A DNA stretch of 5,273 nucleotides from Spirochaetaceae bacterium. Its GTDB lineage: Bacteria; Spirochaetota; Spirochaetia; Treponematales; Treponemataceae. The translations under genes were made by a program, and so were the position numbers. Location of the stretch: positions 1 to 5,273 of the forward strand of contig JAITWB010000007.1 in the NCBI GenBank assembly GCA_031285525.1, given 5' to 3'. The notes beneath the pieces were generated by a model. That model saw only the letters and a list, made by a program, of their open reading frames with translations, had not been told where the DNA came from and ran no database searches. Every line of letters starts with the position of its first letter. Positions within the stretch are counted from its first letter, which is position 1. Of this stretch, positions 1 to 5,273 are shown piece by piece.

Positions 1-436
1 CTCCCCACATAAAACCGCCATGTATATCGGTCCAATCGTAGTCATCCCCTTCGGCTGTCCAAAAGGAAAAACCGTATCCTGCTTTTCCCACCAGGTAGGG
101 ATCCCACTTTTGTAATGAAAACGGATGCCAGGCAAACCGGGCAAGTATGGGAACCGTACCAATAGAAAAATCCGTATCACCTGTTTTTGCTGTTGAAAAA
201 CCGGATTCCAACCCGATGCTCAAATACTGCGACAGCATATAATCAGCCTGCAATCGTCCTCCGATATGCACGGTTGTATCCATATTGGTGCTGCCGGTAA
301 AATGAGGCTGGAGTATCCCGATATTTGCACCTCCATTCAACATAAAACTGCCTTCCATATCCATGGCGAAAGCAGAAATAAGTGACAACAAAGTCCCCAA
401 AAGTAAAGCAACAGTCTTCTTCGTTACAAAAGTCAT
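1..436 (-). CDS. Outer-membrane beta-barrel protein, N-terminal part (runs off left edge)
   Basis: An open frame of 145 codons starts at ATG 436-434 and reaches the window edge without a stop, so the 3' end is missing. Residues 1-24 form a signal peptide: a short basic stretch (TKK, 5-7), a hydrophobic core (VALLLGTLLSLIS) and an AFA cleavage box before Met25. The mature part alternates polar and hydrophobic residues in short strands rich in Gly and aromatics, for example HIGGRLQADYML, YLSIGLESGF, ARFAWHPF and PYLVGKAGYGFSF. The last resembles the PY-x-G-x-GYG strand common in OmpA-like and porin-like small barrels. It is probably inserted in the outer membrane, but its ligand is unknown. The start is set by GGAGG six bases upstream. 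An in-frame ATG at 454 would add six residues but has a worse-placed ribosome site. The gene lies 116 bp downstream of the LuxR-like regulator in the same direction. Family assignment is by strand pattern and signal peptide only. Confidence 0.8.
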   Translation of the reverse strand, partial: MTFVTKKTVALLLGTLLSLISAFAMDMEGSFMLNGGANIGILQPHFTGSTNMDTTVHIGGRLQADYMLSQYLSIGLESGFSTAKTGDTDFSIGTVPILARFAWHPFSLQKWDPYLVGKAGYGFSFWTAEGDDYDWTDIHGGFMWG

Positions 437-442
437 AATAAT

Positions 443-447
443 CCTCC
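443..447 (-). promoter_or_regulatory. Shine-Dalgarno site of the barrel gene
   Basis: GGAGG on the minus strand lies six bases before ATG 436-434 and fixes that start. A second, longer purine run, GGAGGAGG (479-472), lies 25 bases further upstream. It is 17 bases from the in-frame ATG at 454, too far for normal initiation there. No convincing promoter could be read in the gap; the best -10-like stretches (TACGCT, TATCAA) lack good -35 partners. Confidence 0.75.
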
Positions 448-500
448 AAAACATTTGATACTGAAAGCGTACCTCCTCCAAAGGGATAGCACAATTCCAC

Positions 501-549
501 TTTCCAGTTATTTGAGAGGATTTTGACTAACTGTTTTCAGTTATTTGAG
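501..549 (-). repeat. Two-copy direct repeat between regulator and barrel gene
   Basis: The blocks 501-516 and 534-549 match at 15 of 16 positions; the perfect core is CTCAAATAACTG on the minus strand (516-505 and 549-538). The start-to-start distance is 33 bp, about three helical turns, so both copies would face the same side of the DNA. One copy ends three bases from the stop codon of the LuxR-like gene, and both lie upstream of the barrel gene. Regularly phased repeats like this are typical regulator sites. That role is inference, and the binding protein is unknown. Confidence 0.6.
528..543. other. Small palindrome, TAACTG-4-CAGTTA
   Basis: A perfect inverted repeat of 6 bp arms with a 4-base centre overlaps one copy of the direct repeat. 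Reading on the minus strand it lies ten bases past the regulator's stop codon. It could form a weak hairpin, but no U-run follows it in that direction, so an efficient intrinsic terminator is unlikely. An operator half-site arrangement is an equally good reading. Confidence 0.45.
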
Positions 550-552
550 GTC

Positions 553-1557
553 TTATGCGGTGGTAATACCCATTCCAACCAGCGCCATAAGGGCATAGCG
601 TCCGGGTGCATCAGTTTTTCGGTACACATTCTGTAAATGAACCTGCACTGTGTTTACTTCGATATCATATGCAAGAGCAATTTCCTTGTTTGACTTCCCC
701 TGCAAGAGGGCTTCCGTAATCTCGGTTTGCCGTTTCGACAGATTATATTTTTCGATAAATTCCAAAGACAACCCGCTTGCAGGCGAATAAAGCGGCGGTA
801 TCTGGGCAAGCTCTCCAGCGAGAAGCCTGGAATGATGGGAACTAATCAGTTTTATATATAAATAGAAGATACATAAATCAAGCAGAAATATCACAAAACC
901 AAAAACACCGCAAAATAGGAAATTATTGAACCCCGCTTCCAATTGGGTCTTTAAAGGATTGAAAACCCCAAGCAGGGCAGCAGCTCCTAAAAGCGGAGTA
1001 AGCACCGTGATAAGCCAAAGCCGAAAGGGTATGCGCTCAAGAGCGGACAGAGAAAGACTCCGCATGAGCAGATAATAAAACACAGCCCAAAACAGCATCA
1101 CTGTGTCGGTAATCGTCATTTCAAGATAGAGGGTATTCATGTTTGATACAGCCAAAGTGCCGGTAAGGCCGGTTATGAAGCACGAAGTAACGGCATCGAT
1201 CAGCAAACCTATGTTCCACAAGTATAGAGCGGTAATCAATTTGTTCTTTTTCTTGCCCTCAGAAAGAAGCATCAAAACAAGGAATGCCGCACCCTGCAAA
1301 AGGATTTTTACCGGAATGGGAAAAGTCAATACAAAAGCAATGATATGCAAAGGCCGCCACAGCAGCATAAAACAAAGAAGCCCTATCCGCCGTATCTTTG
1401 ATTCAGGACGGTATAAGAGATAAAACAGCATCCAAAGGGTAAGAAACTGAATTCCCGTAAACAGTAACTCAAAGAGAATGTTTACTTTATAGTCCATATC
1501 ACCATTACTCCTATCAAATAGAAGGGAATTTGTCAAGCTGCTTTGCTCTCTGCTCAT
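553..1557 (-). CDS. Membrane-anchored LuxR-type transcriptional regulator (seven predicted helices plus HTH)
   Basis: The protein has 334 residues and two parts. The first 240 residues are mostly membrane, with hydrophobic segments near 27-49, 57-79, 82-98, 107-130, 147-166, 179-199 and 213-236. Residues 271-330 form a LuxR/FixJ-type helix-turn-helix: LSKRQTEITEALLQGKSNKE, then IALAYDIEVNTVQVHLQNVY with an RKT turn. The conserved GKSNKEIA and TVxxHxxNxYRKT patterns are intact. There is no receiver domain, kinase domain or autoinducer domain, so it looks like a one-component sensor whose membrane part detects the signal. That reading follows from architecture; no ligand can be named. ATG 1557 overlaps the transporter stop as ATGA and has AGGAG nine bases upstream. 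ATG 1497 (residue 21) also has AGGAGT nine bases upstream and would drop a hydrophilic 20-residue tail, so the true start is uncertain. The gene is visibly more AT-rich than its two upstream partners. It could control its own operon or the barrel gene downstream. Confidence 0.85.
   Translation of the reverse strand: MSREQSSLTNSLLFDRSNGDMDYKVNILFELLFTGIQFLTLWMLFYLLYRPESKIRRIGLLCFMLLWRPLHIIAFVLTFPIPVKILLQGAAFLVLMLLSEGKKKNKLITALYLWNIGLLIDAVTSCFITGLTGTLAVSNMNTLYLEMTITDTVMLFWAVFYYLLMRSLSLSALERIPFRLWLITVLTPLLGAAALLGVFNPLKTQLEAGFNNFLFCGVFGFVIFLLDLCIFYLYIKLISSHHSRLLAGELAQIPPLYSPASGLSLEFIEKYNLSKRQTEITEALLQGKSNKEIALAYDIEVNTVQVHLQNVYRKTDAPGRYALMALVGMGITTA
1507..1512 (-). promoter_or_regulatory. Internal Shine-Dalgarno site, alternative start of the LuxR-like gene
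   Basis: AGGAGT on the minus strand lies nine bases before ATG 1497-1495, which begins MDYKVNILFE just ahead of the first membrane helix. The site competes with AGGAG at 1571-1567 serving ATG 1557, also with a nine-base spacer. Because the extra 20 residues (SREQSSLTNSLLFDRSNGD after Met) look non-conserved, the internal start may be the main one. Confidence 0.5.
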
Positions 1558-3866
1558 TTCTCCCTTCTCCTTTCTTTCTTCCCCCTCCCGTAATACCGCG
1601 CATCCAGCGCCTCCCCCAGAGCTGCCGCCCGGTTCAAAGTCTGTATCATGAGGGGAATAAAAACAGGGATCATGGCTCGAAGCTTCCCCAAGACTCCGAA
1701 GGAGGCCGCCCGTTTGCCCCGGAAAGTTCCGCCCCGGAGAATCTGCGCCTTAATAATATACAGCGCCTCCTCCTGCAACAGCGGTATAAACCGGAACACT
1801 ATCCCCGTTACCAGCGCTGCGTGCTGCACCGGAATACCGATGAGCGAAAAGGGTTTGAGTATATCCTCCATCCCGTAGAGTATCTCCGTCTCCTCCGTGG
1901 AAAACACAAAAACCGAAAGCGCCGTCATCAGCGCAATAAACCGGAGAATCATGGTTATGGTAAAAAGGATCTTCTGATCCGTAAGCGTAACAAATCCCAG
2001 CCTAAAAATGAGGGTATCCCCGGCTTGATCCGGAAACAGGAACATCTGGAACAGCAGCAGAACGATAAACAAGGGCAGCGTCTTCAACAAATTCATCGGT
2101 ATCCGGCGGAAGGGATACCGGGCAAGCGCCGCATACAGGACAGAGCCGGCGATGGCAATCGGCAGCAGAAACAGCGGGAACGCTATTCCAGAGATCATAA
2201 GCACAAGCATGACACCGTATTTCCAACCCGGCGCAAGGCGATGTACCGCACTATCCTGCGCCCTGTATGCTCCGCCGGAGGAAAGGCGAAACCCTTCCAG
2301 CAATCCCGCGCCCTCCGGCACAGAAGCGGAAACCATTCCAGAGCGTTCACAAGTATTTTCAGGCTGACAATCCGCAGGATTCTCAGCCTGATAACCCGAA
2401 GGAGTTTCAGCATTCTCCCGTACCCATTCTCCCTCCCGGATAACAGCGGAAGGCGGCCCATCGGCTATAATTTTCCCGTTTTCAAAAACAATAACCCGAT
2501 CCGCCATCATCGCTTCTACAGCCCGGTGGGTGGAAAAAACAACCGTCTTGCACGAGGTGCGAAGTTCCTCCAGTGCCTTGAGGATACGGCTCCTCCCCTC
2601 GGGATCGAGGGCCGAAGTCGGTTCATCAAACAGCACTATATCCGCATCGAGGGCAATCGTTCCTGCAAGGGAAGCCCGCCGCTTTTCACCCCCCGACAGG
2701 GTATGGGTTTTCCGATCTCCAAAATGTTCGAAGGGCAGCCCTACAAGTTCCATCGCCTGCTTGACCCGTTCCCTCAAGGCAGCTCCGGTAAGCCCCTGAT
2801 TCCGGGGTCCCCAGGCGATGTCATCGGCAACGAACTCCTCAAAAAGACTGTTTTCGCTCTCCTGCATGGCAAGGGCAACTGTATAGGGAATGCCCTCTTT
2901 GAGGGAACCCTCGGAGAGTGAGCCCTCAGTGGCAGAAACAGACACGGAGCCCGCCTGCGGAGACAGTATCCCTGCGGCAAGTTCAAAGAGCGTCGATTTC
3001 CCCGAACCGGAAAATCCCATGATCGCCGTCAGACTCCCTCGCTCAATACCGAGGGTCAAACCCGAAAAAACCGCTTTTTCTGGAGTATAACCGAAGAACA
3101 CCGCATCAAACAAAAGCGCACACTTTTCTTCCTTTACCGGGCTCCCAACCAGCGAAGCCGGAGCAGCTACAGGTGTTACCCAACAGGAAAACTCCGGCCG
3201 GAGCAGTAACTCCGCGGGAGTTCCATCAAAAACCTTCCTTCCTTCTGATAAAACAATAGTACGGGATGCCCGCAGAGCCTCATCCATATCGTGGGTCACA
3301 TGAATAATGGTGTTCCCTTCACTGTTCCATTGGTCGAGAAACGCAAGGAGTTCCCTCCGGGCAGGAGGATCTATCATGGACGTCGCCTCATCGAGGATAA
3401 GCACCCCCGGATGAAGCGCAAGGATACCCGCAACAGCGAGCTTCTGCTTCTGCCCCGACGACAGGGTAAGAGTCTTCTCCCGCTCCCTAGCCGACAGCCC
3501 CGTAAGGGACAGATTTTCCGTTACCCGTTCGGCAATCTCCTCACTACTGAGCCCCAGATTTTCCGGACCGAATGCCGTATCGGAGCGAACCACCCCGGCA
3601 ACTATCTGGTCACGGGGGGACTGAAACACGATACCGTGGGAAACTTTGTTTCCCCAAGAAACCTTTGTCTCCCCCTCAATCACAACCGTCCCGGCTGTAG
3701 GTTCCAGAATACCTGCGATCATCCGGGCGAGGGTACTTTTACCGGACCCATTCGCGCCCAACACGGCAAGATACTCCCCCTGTTCAAGCCGAAAGGAGAC
3801 CGAATCCACCGCCTTTAACCCCGTTTCAGGATATATATAGGTAAGATCCTCTACAAAAACGCTCAT
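1554..3866 (-). CDS. ECF transporter energising module, EcfA1-EcfA2-EcfT in one polypeptide
   Basis: This 770-residue protein fuses two ABC ATPases and the transmembrane coupling subunit of an energy-coupling-factor transporter, which powers uptake of vitamins or metals bound by small S proteins. Domain 1 (1-235) has Walker A GANGSGKS (37-44), Q-loop FQSPRDQIV (Q82), signature LSSGQ (135-139), Walker B LILDE (156-160) and switch His192; its DQIVAGVV and ATSMIDP match EcfA1. Domain 2 (248-480) has Walker A GFSGSGKS (284-291), Q335, signature LSGGE (390-394), Walker B VLFDE (411-415) and His447; its SLFEEFVADDIAWGP matches EcfA2. A low-complexity linker (481-540) leads to an EcfT domain with the HRLAPGWK entry motif, about five or six helices between 549 and 745, and coupling motifs QILRGG (708-713) and DARYYGRG (755-762). 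This copies the usual ecfA1-ecfA2-ecfT gene order. No S component is present. AGGA lies seven bases before the start, which overlaps the DUF815 stop as ATGA. Substrate unknown; family assignment is firm. Confidence 0.95.
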   Translation of the reverse strand: MSVFVEDLTYIYPETGLKAVDSVSFRLEQGEYLAVLGANGSGKSTLARMIAGILEPTAGTVVIEGETKVSWGNKVSHGIVFQSPRDQIVAGVVRSDTAFGPENLGLSSEEIAERVTENLSLTGLSAREREKTLTLSSGQKQKLAVAGILALHPGVLILDEATSMIDPPARRELLAFLDQWNSEGNTIIHVTHDMDEALRASRTIVLSEGRKVFDGTPAELLLRPEFSCWVTPVAAPASLVGSPVKEEKCALLFDAVFFGYTPEKAVFSGLTLGIERGSLTAIMGFSGSGKSTLFELAAGILSPQAGSVSVSATEGSLSEGSLKEGIPYTVALAMQESENSLFEEFVADDIAWGPRNQGLTGAALRERVKQAMELVGLPFEHFGDRKTHTLSGGEKRRASLAGTIALDADIVLFDEPTSALDPEGRSRILKALEELRTSCKTVVFSTHRAVEAMMADRVIVFENGKIIADGPPSAVIREGEWVRENAETPSGYQAENPADCQPENTCERSGMVSASVPEGAGLLEGFRLSSGGAYRAQDSAVHRLAPGWKYGVMLVLMISGIAFPLFLLPIAIAGSVLYAALARYPFRRIPMNLLKTLPLFIVLLLFQMFLFPDQAGDTLIFRLGFVTLTDQKILFTITMILRFIALMTALSVFVFSTEETEILYGMEDILKPFSLIGIPVQHAALVTGIVFRFIPLLQEEALYIIKAQILRGGTFRGKRAASFGVLGKLRAMIPVFIPLMIQTLNRAAALGEALDARYYGRGKKERRREK
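2359..2391 (-). repeat. Near-perfect inverted repeat inside the EcfA2-EcfT linker
   Basis: Arms of 15 positions (2359-2373 and 2377-2391) surround a 3-base loop. The outer nine bases pair (TCAGGCTGA with TCAGCCTGA), one position mismatches, then AATCC pairs with GGATT. It encodes the linker stretch around YQAENPADCQPEN (residues 492-504), which also shows a direct repeat, QAEN and QPEN. The mRNA would form a strong hairpin exactly between the second ATPase and the membrane domain. Whether this is selected or a by-product of a small repeat expansion is unknown. Confidence 0.7.
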
Positions 3867-5167
3867 TCCTCTGTCCTGTCCCAGGGAGCCGCTTCGCCTC
3901 CCTCAAGCCAATCCACAAACTGCCGGGCTGTCCGGGGCGAGCGTCCGTTGTACCACTTCTCCCACCGGAGCGCATCGGCAAGGGCTTTCTCCCTGTCCGC
4001 CGTAATTCCCCGGTTCTCTATCATCCCCTGCACGATCTCAAGATACTCATCCTGAAGAGGCGCCGAAAACACCACCGTCATACCAAACCTGTCCGCCAAA
4101 GAAAGCTGTTCCTGAAGCGAATCCTGGGCACGTATCTCCGTTTCCGCATCCACCGACCCGAGACCTATCCTGTCCTGAACCCGCTCCTTCACCAGATGCC
4201 GCCTGTTTGAGGTCGCATAGAGCAGCACATTCTCTGGGCGCGTCTCAAGCCCTCCCTCAAGAAGCGCCTTCAGTCCGACATAGCTTTCATCGGCCCGGTC
4301 AAAGGAGAGATCATCGATAAAGATAATAAACCTGAAATTCCTGTTCCGCAAAAGACCGATAATCCGGGGAAACTCGGAAAGCTGCTGCTTCCGTACTTCG
4401 ATTATCTTTACCCGTTCAACGGCGAGAGCCCGGGCTGCCGCCTTTATCGTAGCGGATTTCCCCGTCCCCCGATCCCCGTAAAGCAAGAGATTATTCGCCC
4501 TAAACCCGGCGGCAAACCTCCGGGTATTTTCGAGAACCACCTCCCGCTGCGCCTCATACCCGATAAGCTGCTCCAGCGAAATCGGATCCGGAGTCTGCAC
4601 CGGAACAAGCCCTTCGCTTTCCCACACAAAACTGTCGGCGCCGTAAAAAACACCCGCCCCTCGGCTCCATTGTGAAAGCAGCTTTTCCAAAGGCAACAGC
4701 CCCTCTGCCTTACCATCCGCTTCATCCTCAAAGAGTCCCGACGGAAGCGCCCCCGCAGCGCCGCACAGCTCTTCGACAGCTCCCATAATCTTCCCAGGCG
4801 GAAGCGCCGCAAGTATCCTCAGCGACTCAAGATCATGCTCCGCCAGCGAAGAAAGCGCCTCAGGCACAGAACCTCCCGACTCATCTCCCGCATTCTCCGC
4901 CGCCCTAGTGTAGGGATTCTCATCCCTTAAAACCAGCTCCTCAACGGCTGTACTCCAGCTCAGATTGCGGCAATTACCTGAACGCTCCGCCAGCAGCAAC
5001 AGAAACTCCCCCGCACAGGAGAGCGCTTCCCCTGCATTAAAAGAAACAGCCCCGGAGAGAAAGGAAAGCAGTTTTTCAAACCCTGCAAACAAGGGATCTG
5101 TACGGATATGTCTGAAAACCGACAACCCGCAGCAGCGGGCATATTCGGCAGAAAAGTGATTAGTCAT
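3863..5167 (-). CDS. DUF815-type AAA+ ATPase
   Basis: A 434-residue soluble P-loop ATPase. The C-terminal half carries the family core: LIGYEAQREVVLENTRRF (201-218), Walker A GDRGTGKS (231-238), Walker B FIIFIDD (280-286), a sensor-1 stretch LLYATSNRRH (315-324), and a C-terminal RSPRTARQFVDWL (409-421) resembling the conserved arginine-rich DUF815 motif. The N-terminal 200 residues are helical and less conserved, with LVLRDENPYTRAA (79-90) matching the ENPF/Y-type motif seen in this family. There is no signal peptide or membrane helix. DUF815 proteins are widespread but have no settled function; an AAA+ motor or loader role follows only from the fold. Its stop overlaps the transporter start as ATGA, so it should be made with the ECF module and may act on it, but that is inference. 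No Shine-Dalgarno site precedes ATG 5167. It is GC-rich like the transporter gene. Confidence 0.9.
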   Translation of the reverse strand: MTNHFSAEYARCCGLSVFRHIRTDPLFAGFEKLLSFLSGAVSFNAGEALSCAGEFLLLLAERSGNCRNLSWSTAVEELVLRDENPYTRAAENAGDESGGSVPEALSSLAEHDLESLRILAALPPGKIMGAVEELCGAAGALPSGLFEDEADGKAEGLLPLEKLLSQWSRGAGVFYGADSFVWESEGLVPVQTPDPISLEQLIGYEAQREVVLENTRRFAAGFRANNLLLYGDRGTGKSATIKAAARALAVERVKIIEVRKQQLSEFPRIIGLLRNRNFRFIIFIDDLSFDRADESYVGLKALLEGGLETRPENVLLYATSNRRHLVKERVQDRIGLGSVDAETEIRAQDSLQEQLSLADRFGMTVVFSAPLQDEYLEIVQGMIENRGITADREKALADALRWEKWYNGRSPRTARQFVDWLEGGEAAPWDRTEE

Positions 5168-5173
5168 GGGATA

Positions 5174-5182
5174 AATATAGCA
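5174..5182 (-). promoter_or_regulatory. Extended -10 element for the DUF815 operon
   Basis: TGCTATATT on the minus strand is an extended -10 (TG-n-TATATT). Six bases separate it from the A of ATG 5167, which is the usual distance to a transcription start, so the mRNA could begin at the start codon itself. The -35 position (5202-5197, TATCCC) is poor, as is common with extended -10 promoters. The absence of a ribosome site before this ATG agrees with a leaderless transcript. Confidence 0.4.
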
Positions 5183-5217
5183 TATATGGAGAAAAAGGGA
5201 TATATTTTTTGCAGTAT

Positions 5218-5231
5218 AGATATTGATATCT
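5218..5231. promoter_or_regulatory. Palindrome over the -35 of the rightward promoter
   Basis: AGATAT-TG-ATATCT is a perfect inverted repeat with 6-bp arms and covers the whole -35 hexamer. Its position suits a repressor operator. It is AT-rich, so chance occurrence is possible. Confidence 0.35.
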
Positions 5232-5251
5232 TTTAGGTATGGTAGTATTAT
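5223..5251 (+). promoter_or_regulatory. Sigma70-type promoter reading rightward
   Basis: TTGATA (5223-5228) and TATTAT (5246-5251) are separated by exactly 17 bp, and each matches the consensus hexamer at five of six positions. Transcription would start near 5258, giving a very short leader before the ATG pair at 5266 and 5269. It is the best-scoring promoter by eye in the window and indicates a gene divergent from the DUF815 operon. Confidence 0.65.
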
Positions 5252-5255
5252 ACCT
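5235..5255. promoter_or_regulatory. Palindrome over the -10 of the rightward promoter
   Basis: AGGTAT (5235-5240) and ATACCT (5250-5255) form an inverted repeat with a 9-bp centre, 15 bp between arm starts. It spans the -10 of the rightward promoter and the TATAAT read leftward. A dimeric regulator bound here could act on both directions. No regulator is identified. Confidence 0.4.
5247..5252 (-). promoter_or_regulatory. Second possible -10 for the DUF815 operon
   Basis: A perfect TATAAT lies on the minus strand, overlapping the -10 of the divergent promoter. Its -35 would fall mostly beyond the window edge, so it cannot be judged. If used, it would give a leader of about 70 bases that still lacks a Shine-Dalgarno site. 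Confidence 0.25.
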
Positions 5256-5265
5256 TTAGGATTTA

Positions 5266-5273
5266 ATGATGAA
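5266..5273 (+). CDS. Start of a divergent gene (only the first codons in the window)
   Basis: ATG at 5266 and a second, in-frame ATG at 5269 follow AGGA (5258-5261) and the promoter at 5223-5251. The second ATG has the better ribosome spacing, seven bases against four. Only two or three codons are present, so the product cannot be named. The call rests entirely on promoter, ribosome site and start codon lining up. Confidence 0.35.

Noticed and set aside
243..500. An 85-codon minus-strand frame beginning at GTG
   Set aside because: It overlaps the barrel gene in another frame; the barrel frame has a signal peptide, a good ribosome site and strand-like sequence, while this one has none of these.
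528..543. Intrinsic terminator after the LuxR-like gene
   Set aside because: The stem is only six AT-rich pairs and no U-run follows on the minus strand.
1530..2921. A 463-codon open frame on the plus strand
   Set aside because: It lies antisense to the ECF fusion, has a low-complexity Arg/Pro/Gln-rich translation with no domain, and no ribosome site was seen. It is a by-product of codon bias in the real gene.
4444..4812. A 122-codon minus-strand frame inside the DUF815 gene
   Set aside because: It is an out-of-frame Arg-rich translation; the DUF815 frame carries intact Walker motifs across the same bases.
5160..5189. Seven-codon upstream frame (MLYLSHD) overlapping the DUF815 start
   Set aside because: It has no ribosome site and would not even be transcribed in full if the extended -10 at 5174-5182 is used.

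Overview
The window reads almost entirely on the minus strand. From right to left it holds a DUF815-type AAA+ ATPase (5167-3863), a 770-residue fusion of all three energising subunits of an ECF transporter (3866-1554), a seven-helix membrane protein ending in a LuxR-type HTH (1557-553), and the 5' end of an exported outer-membrane beta-barrel protein that runs off the left edge (436-1). A plus-strand promoter at the right edge points to a divergent gene starting in the last few bases.

The organism is probably a diderm bacterium, because the left-hand gene encodes a signal peptide followed by barrel-like strands. An ECF module of the EcfA1-EcfA2-EcfT kind combined with DUF815 and a diderm envelope fits a Treponema-like spirochaete, possibly host- or gut-associated. 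This is inference from gene content, not a match to a known genome.

Layout: the first three minus-strand genes are joined by ATGA overlaps at 3863-3866 and 1554-1557, so they very likely form one translationally coupled operon: DUF815, then ecfA1-A2-T, then luxR-like. After the regulator comes a 116-bp gap with a 16-bp near-identical direct repeat and a small palindrome, then the barrel gene with its own strong ribosome binding site. The right-hand intergenic strip (5168-5273) is AT-rich. It holds a strong plus-strand sigma70-type promoter overlapped by two palindromes, and an extended -10 placed so that the DUF815 mRNA could be leaderless.

How the genes may work together: the fusion would power uptake of a vitamin or another micronutrient through one or more separately encoded S components, none of which is in the window. 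The membrane LuxR protein looks like a one-component sensor-regulator made with the transporter. It may control the operon, the downstream barrel gene, or genes elsewhere. The DUF815 ATPase has no established role and its link to the transporter rests on gene coupling. The two right-hand genes are clearly GC-richer than the two left-hand ones, which suggests the block was assembled from parts of different age or origin.
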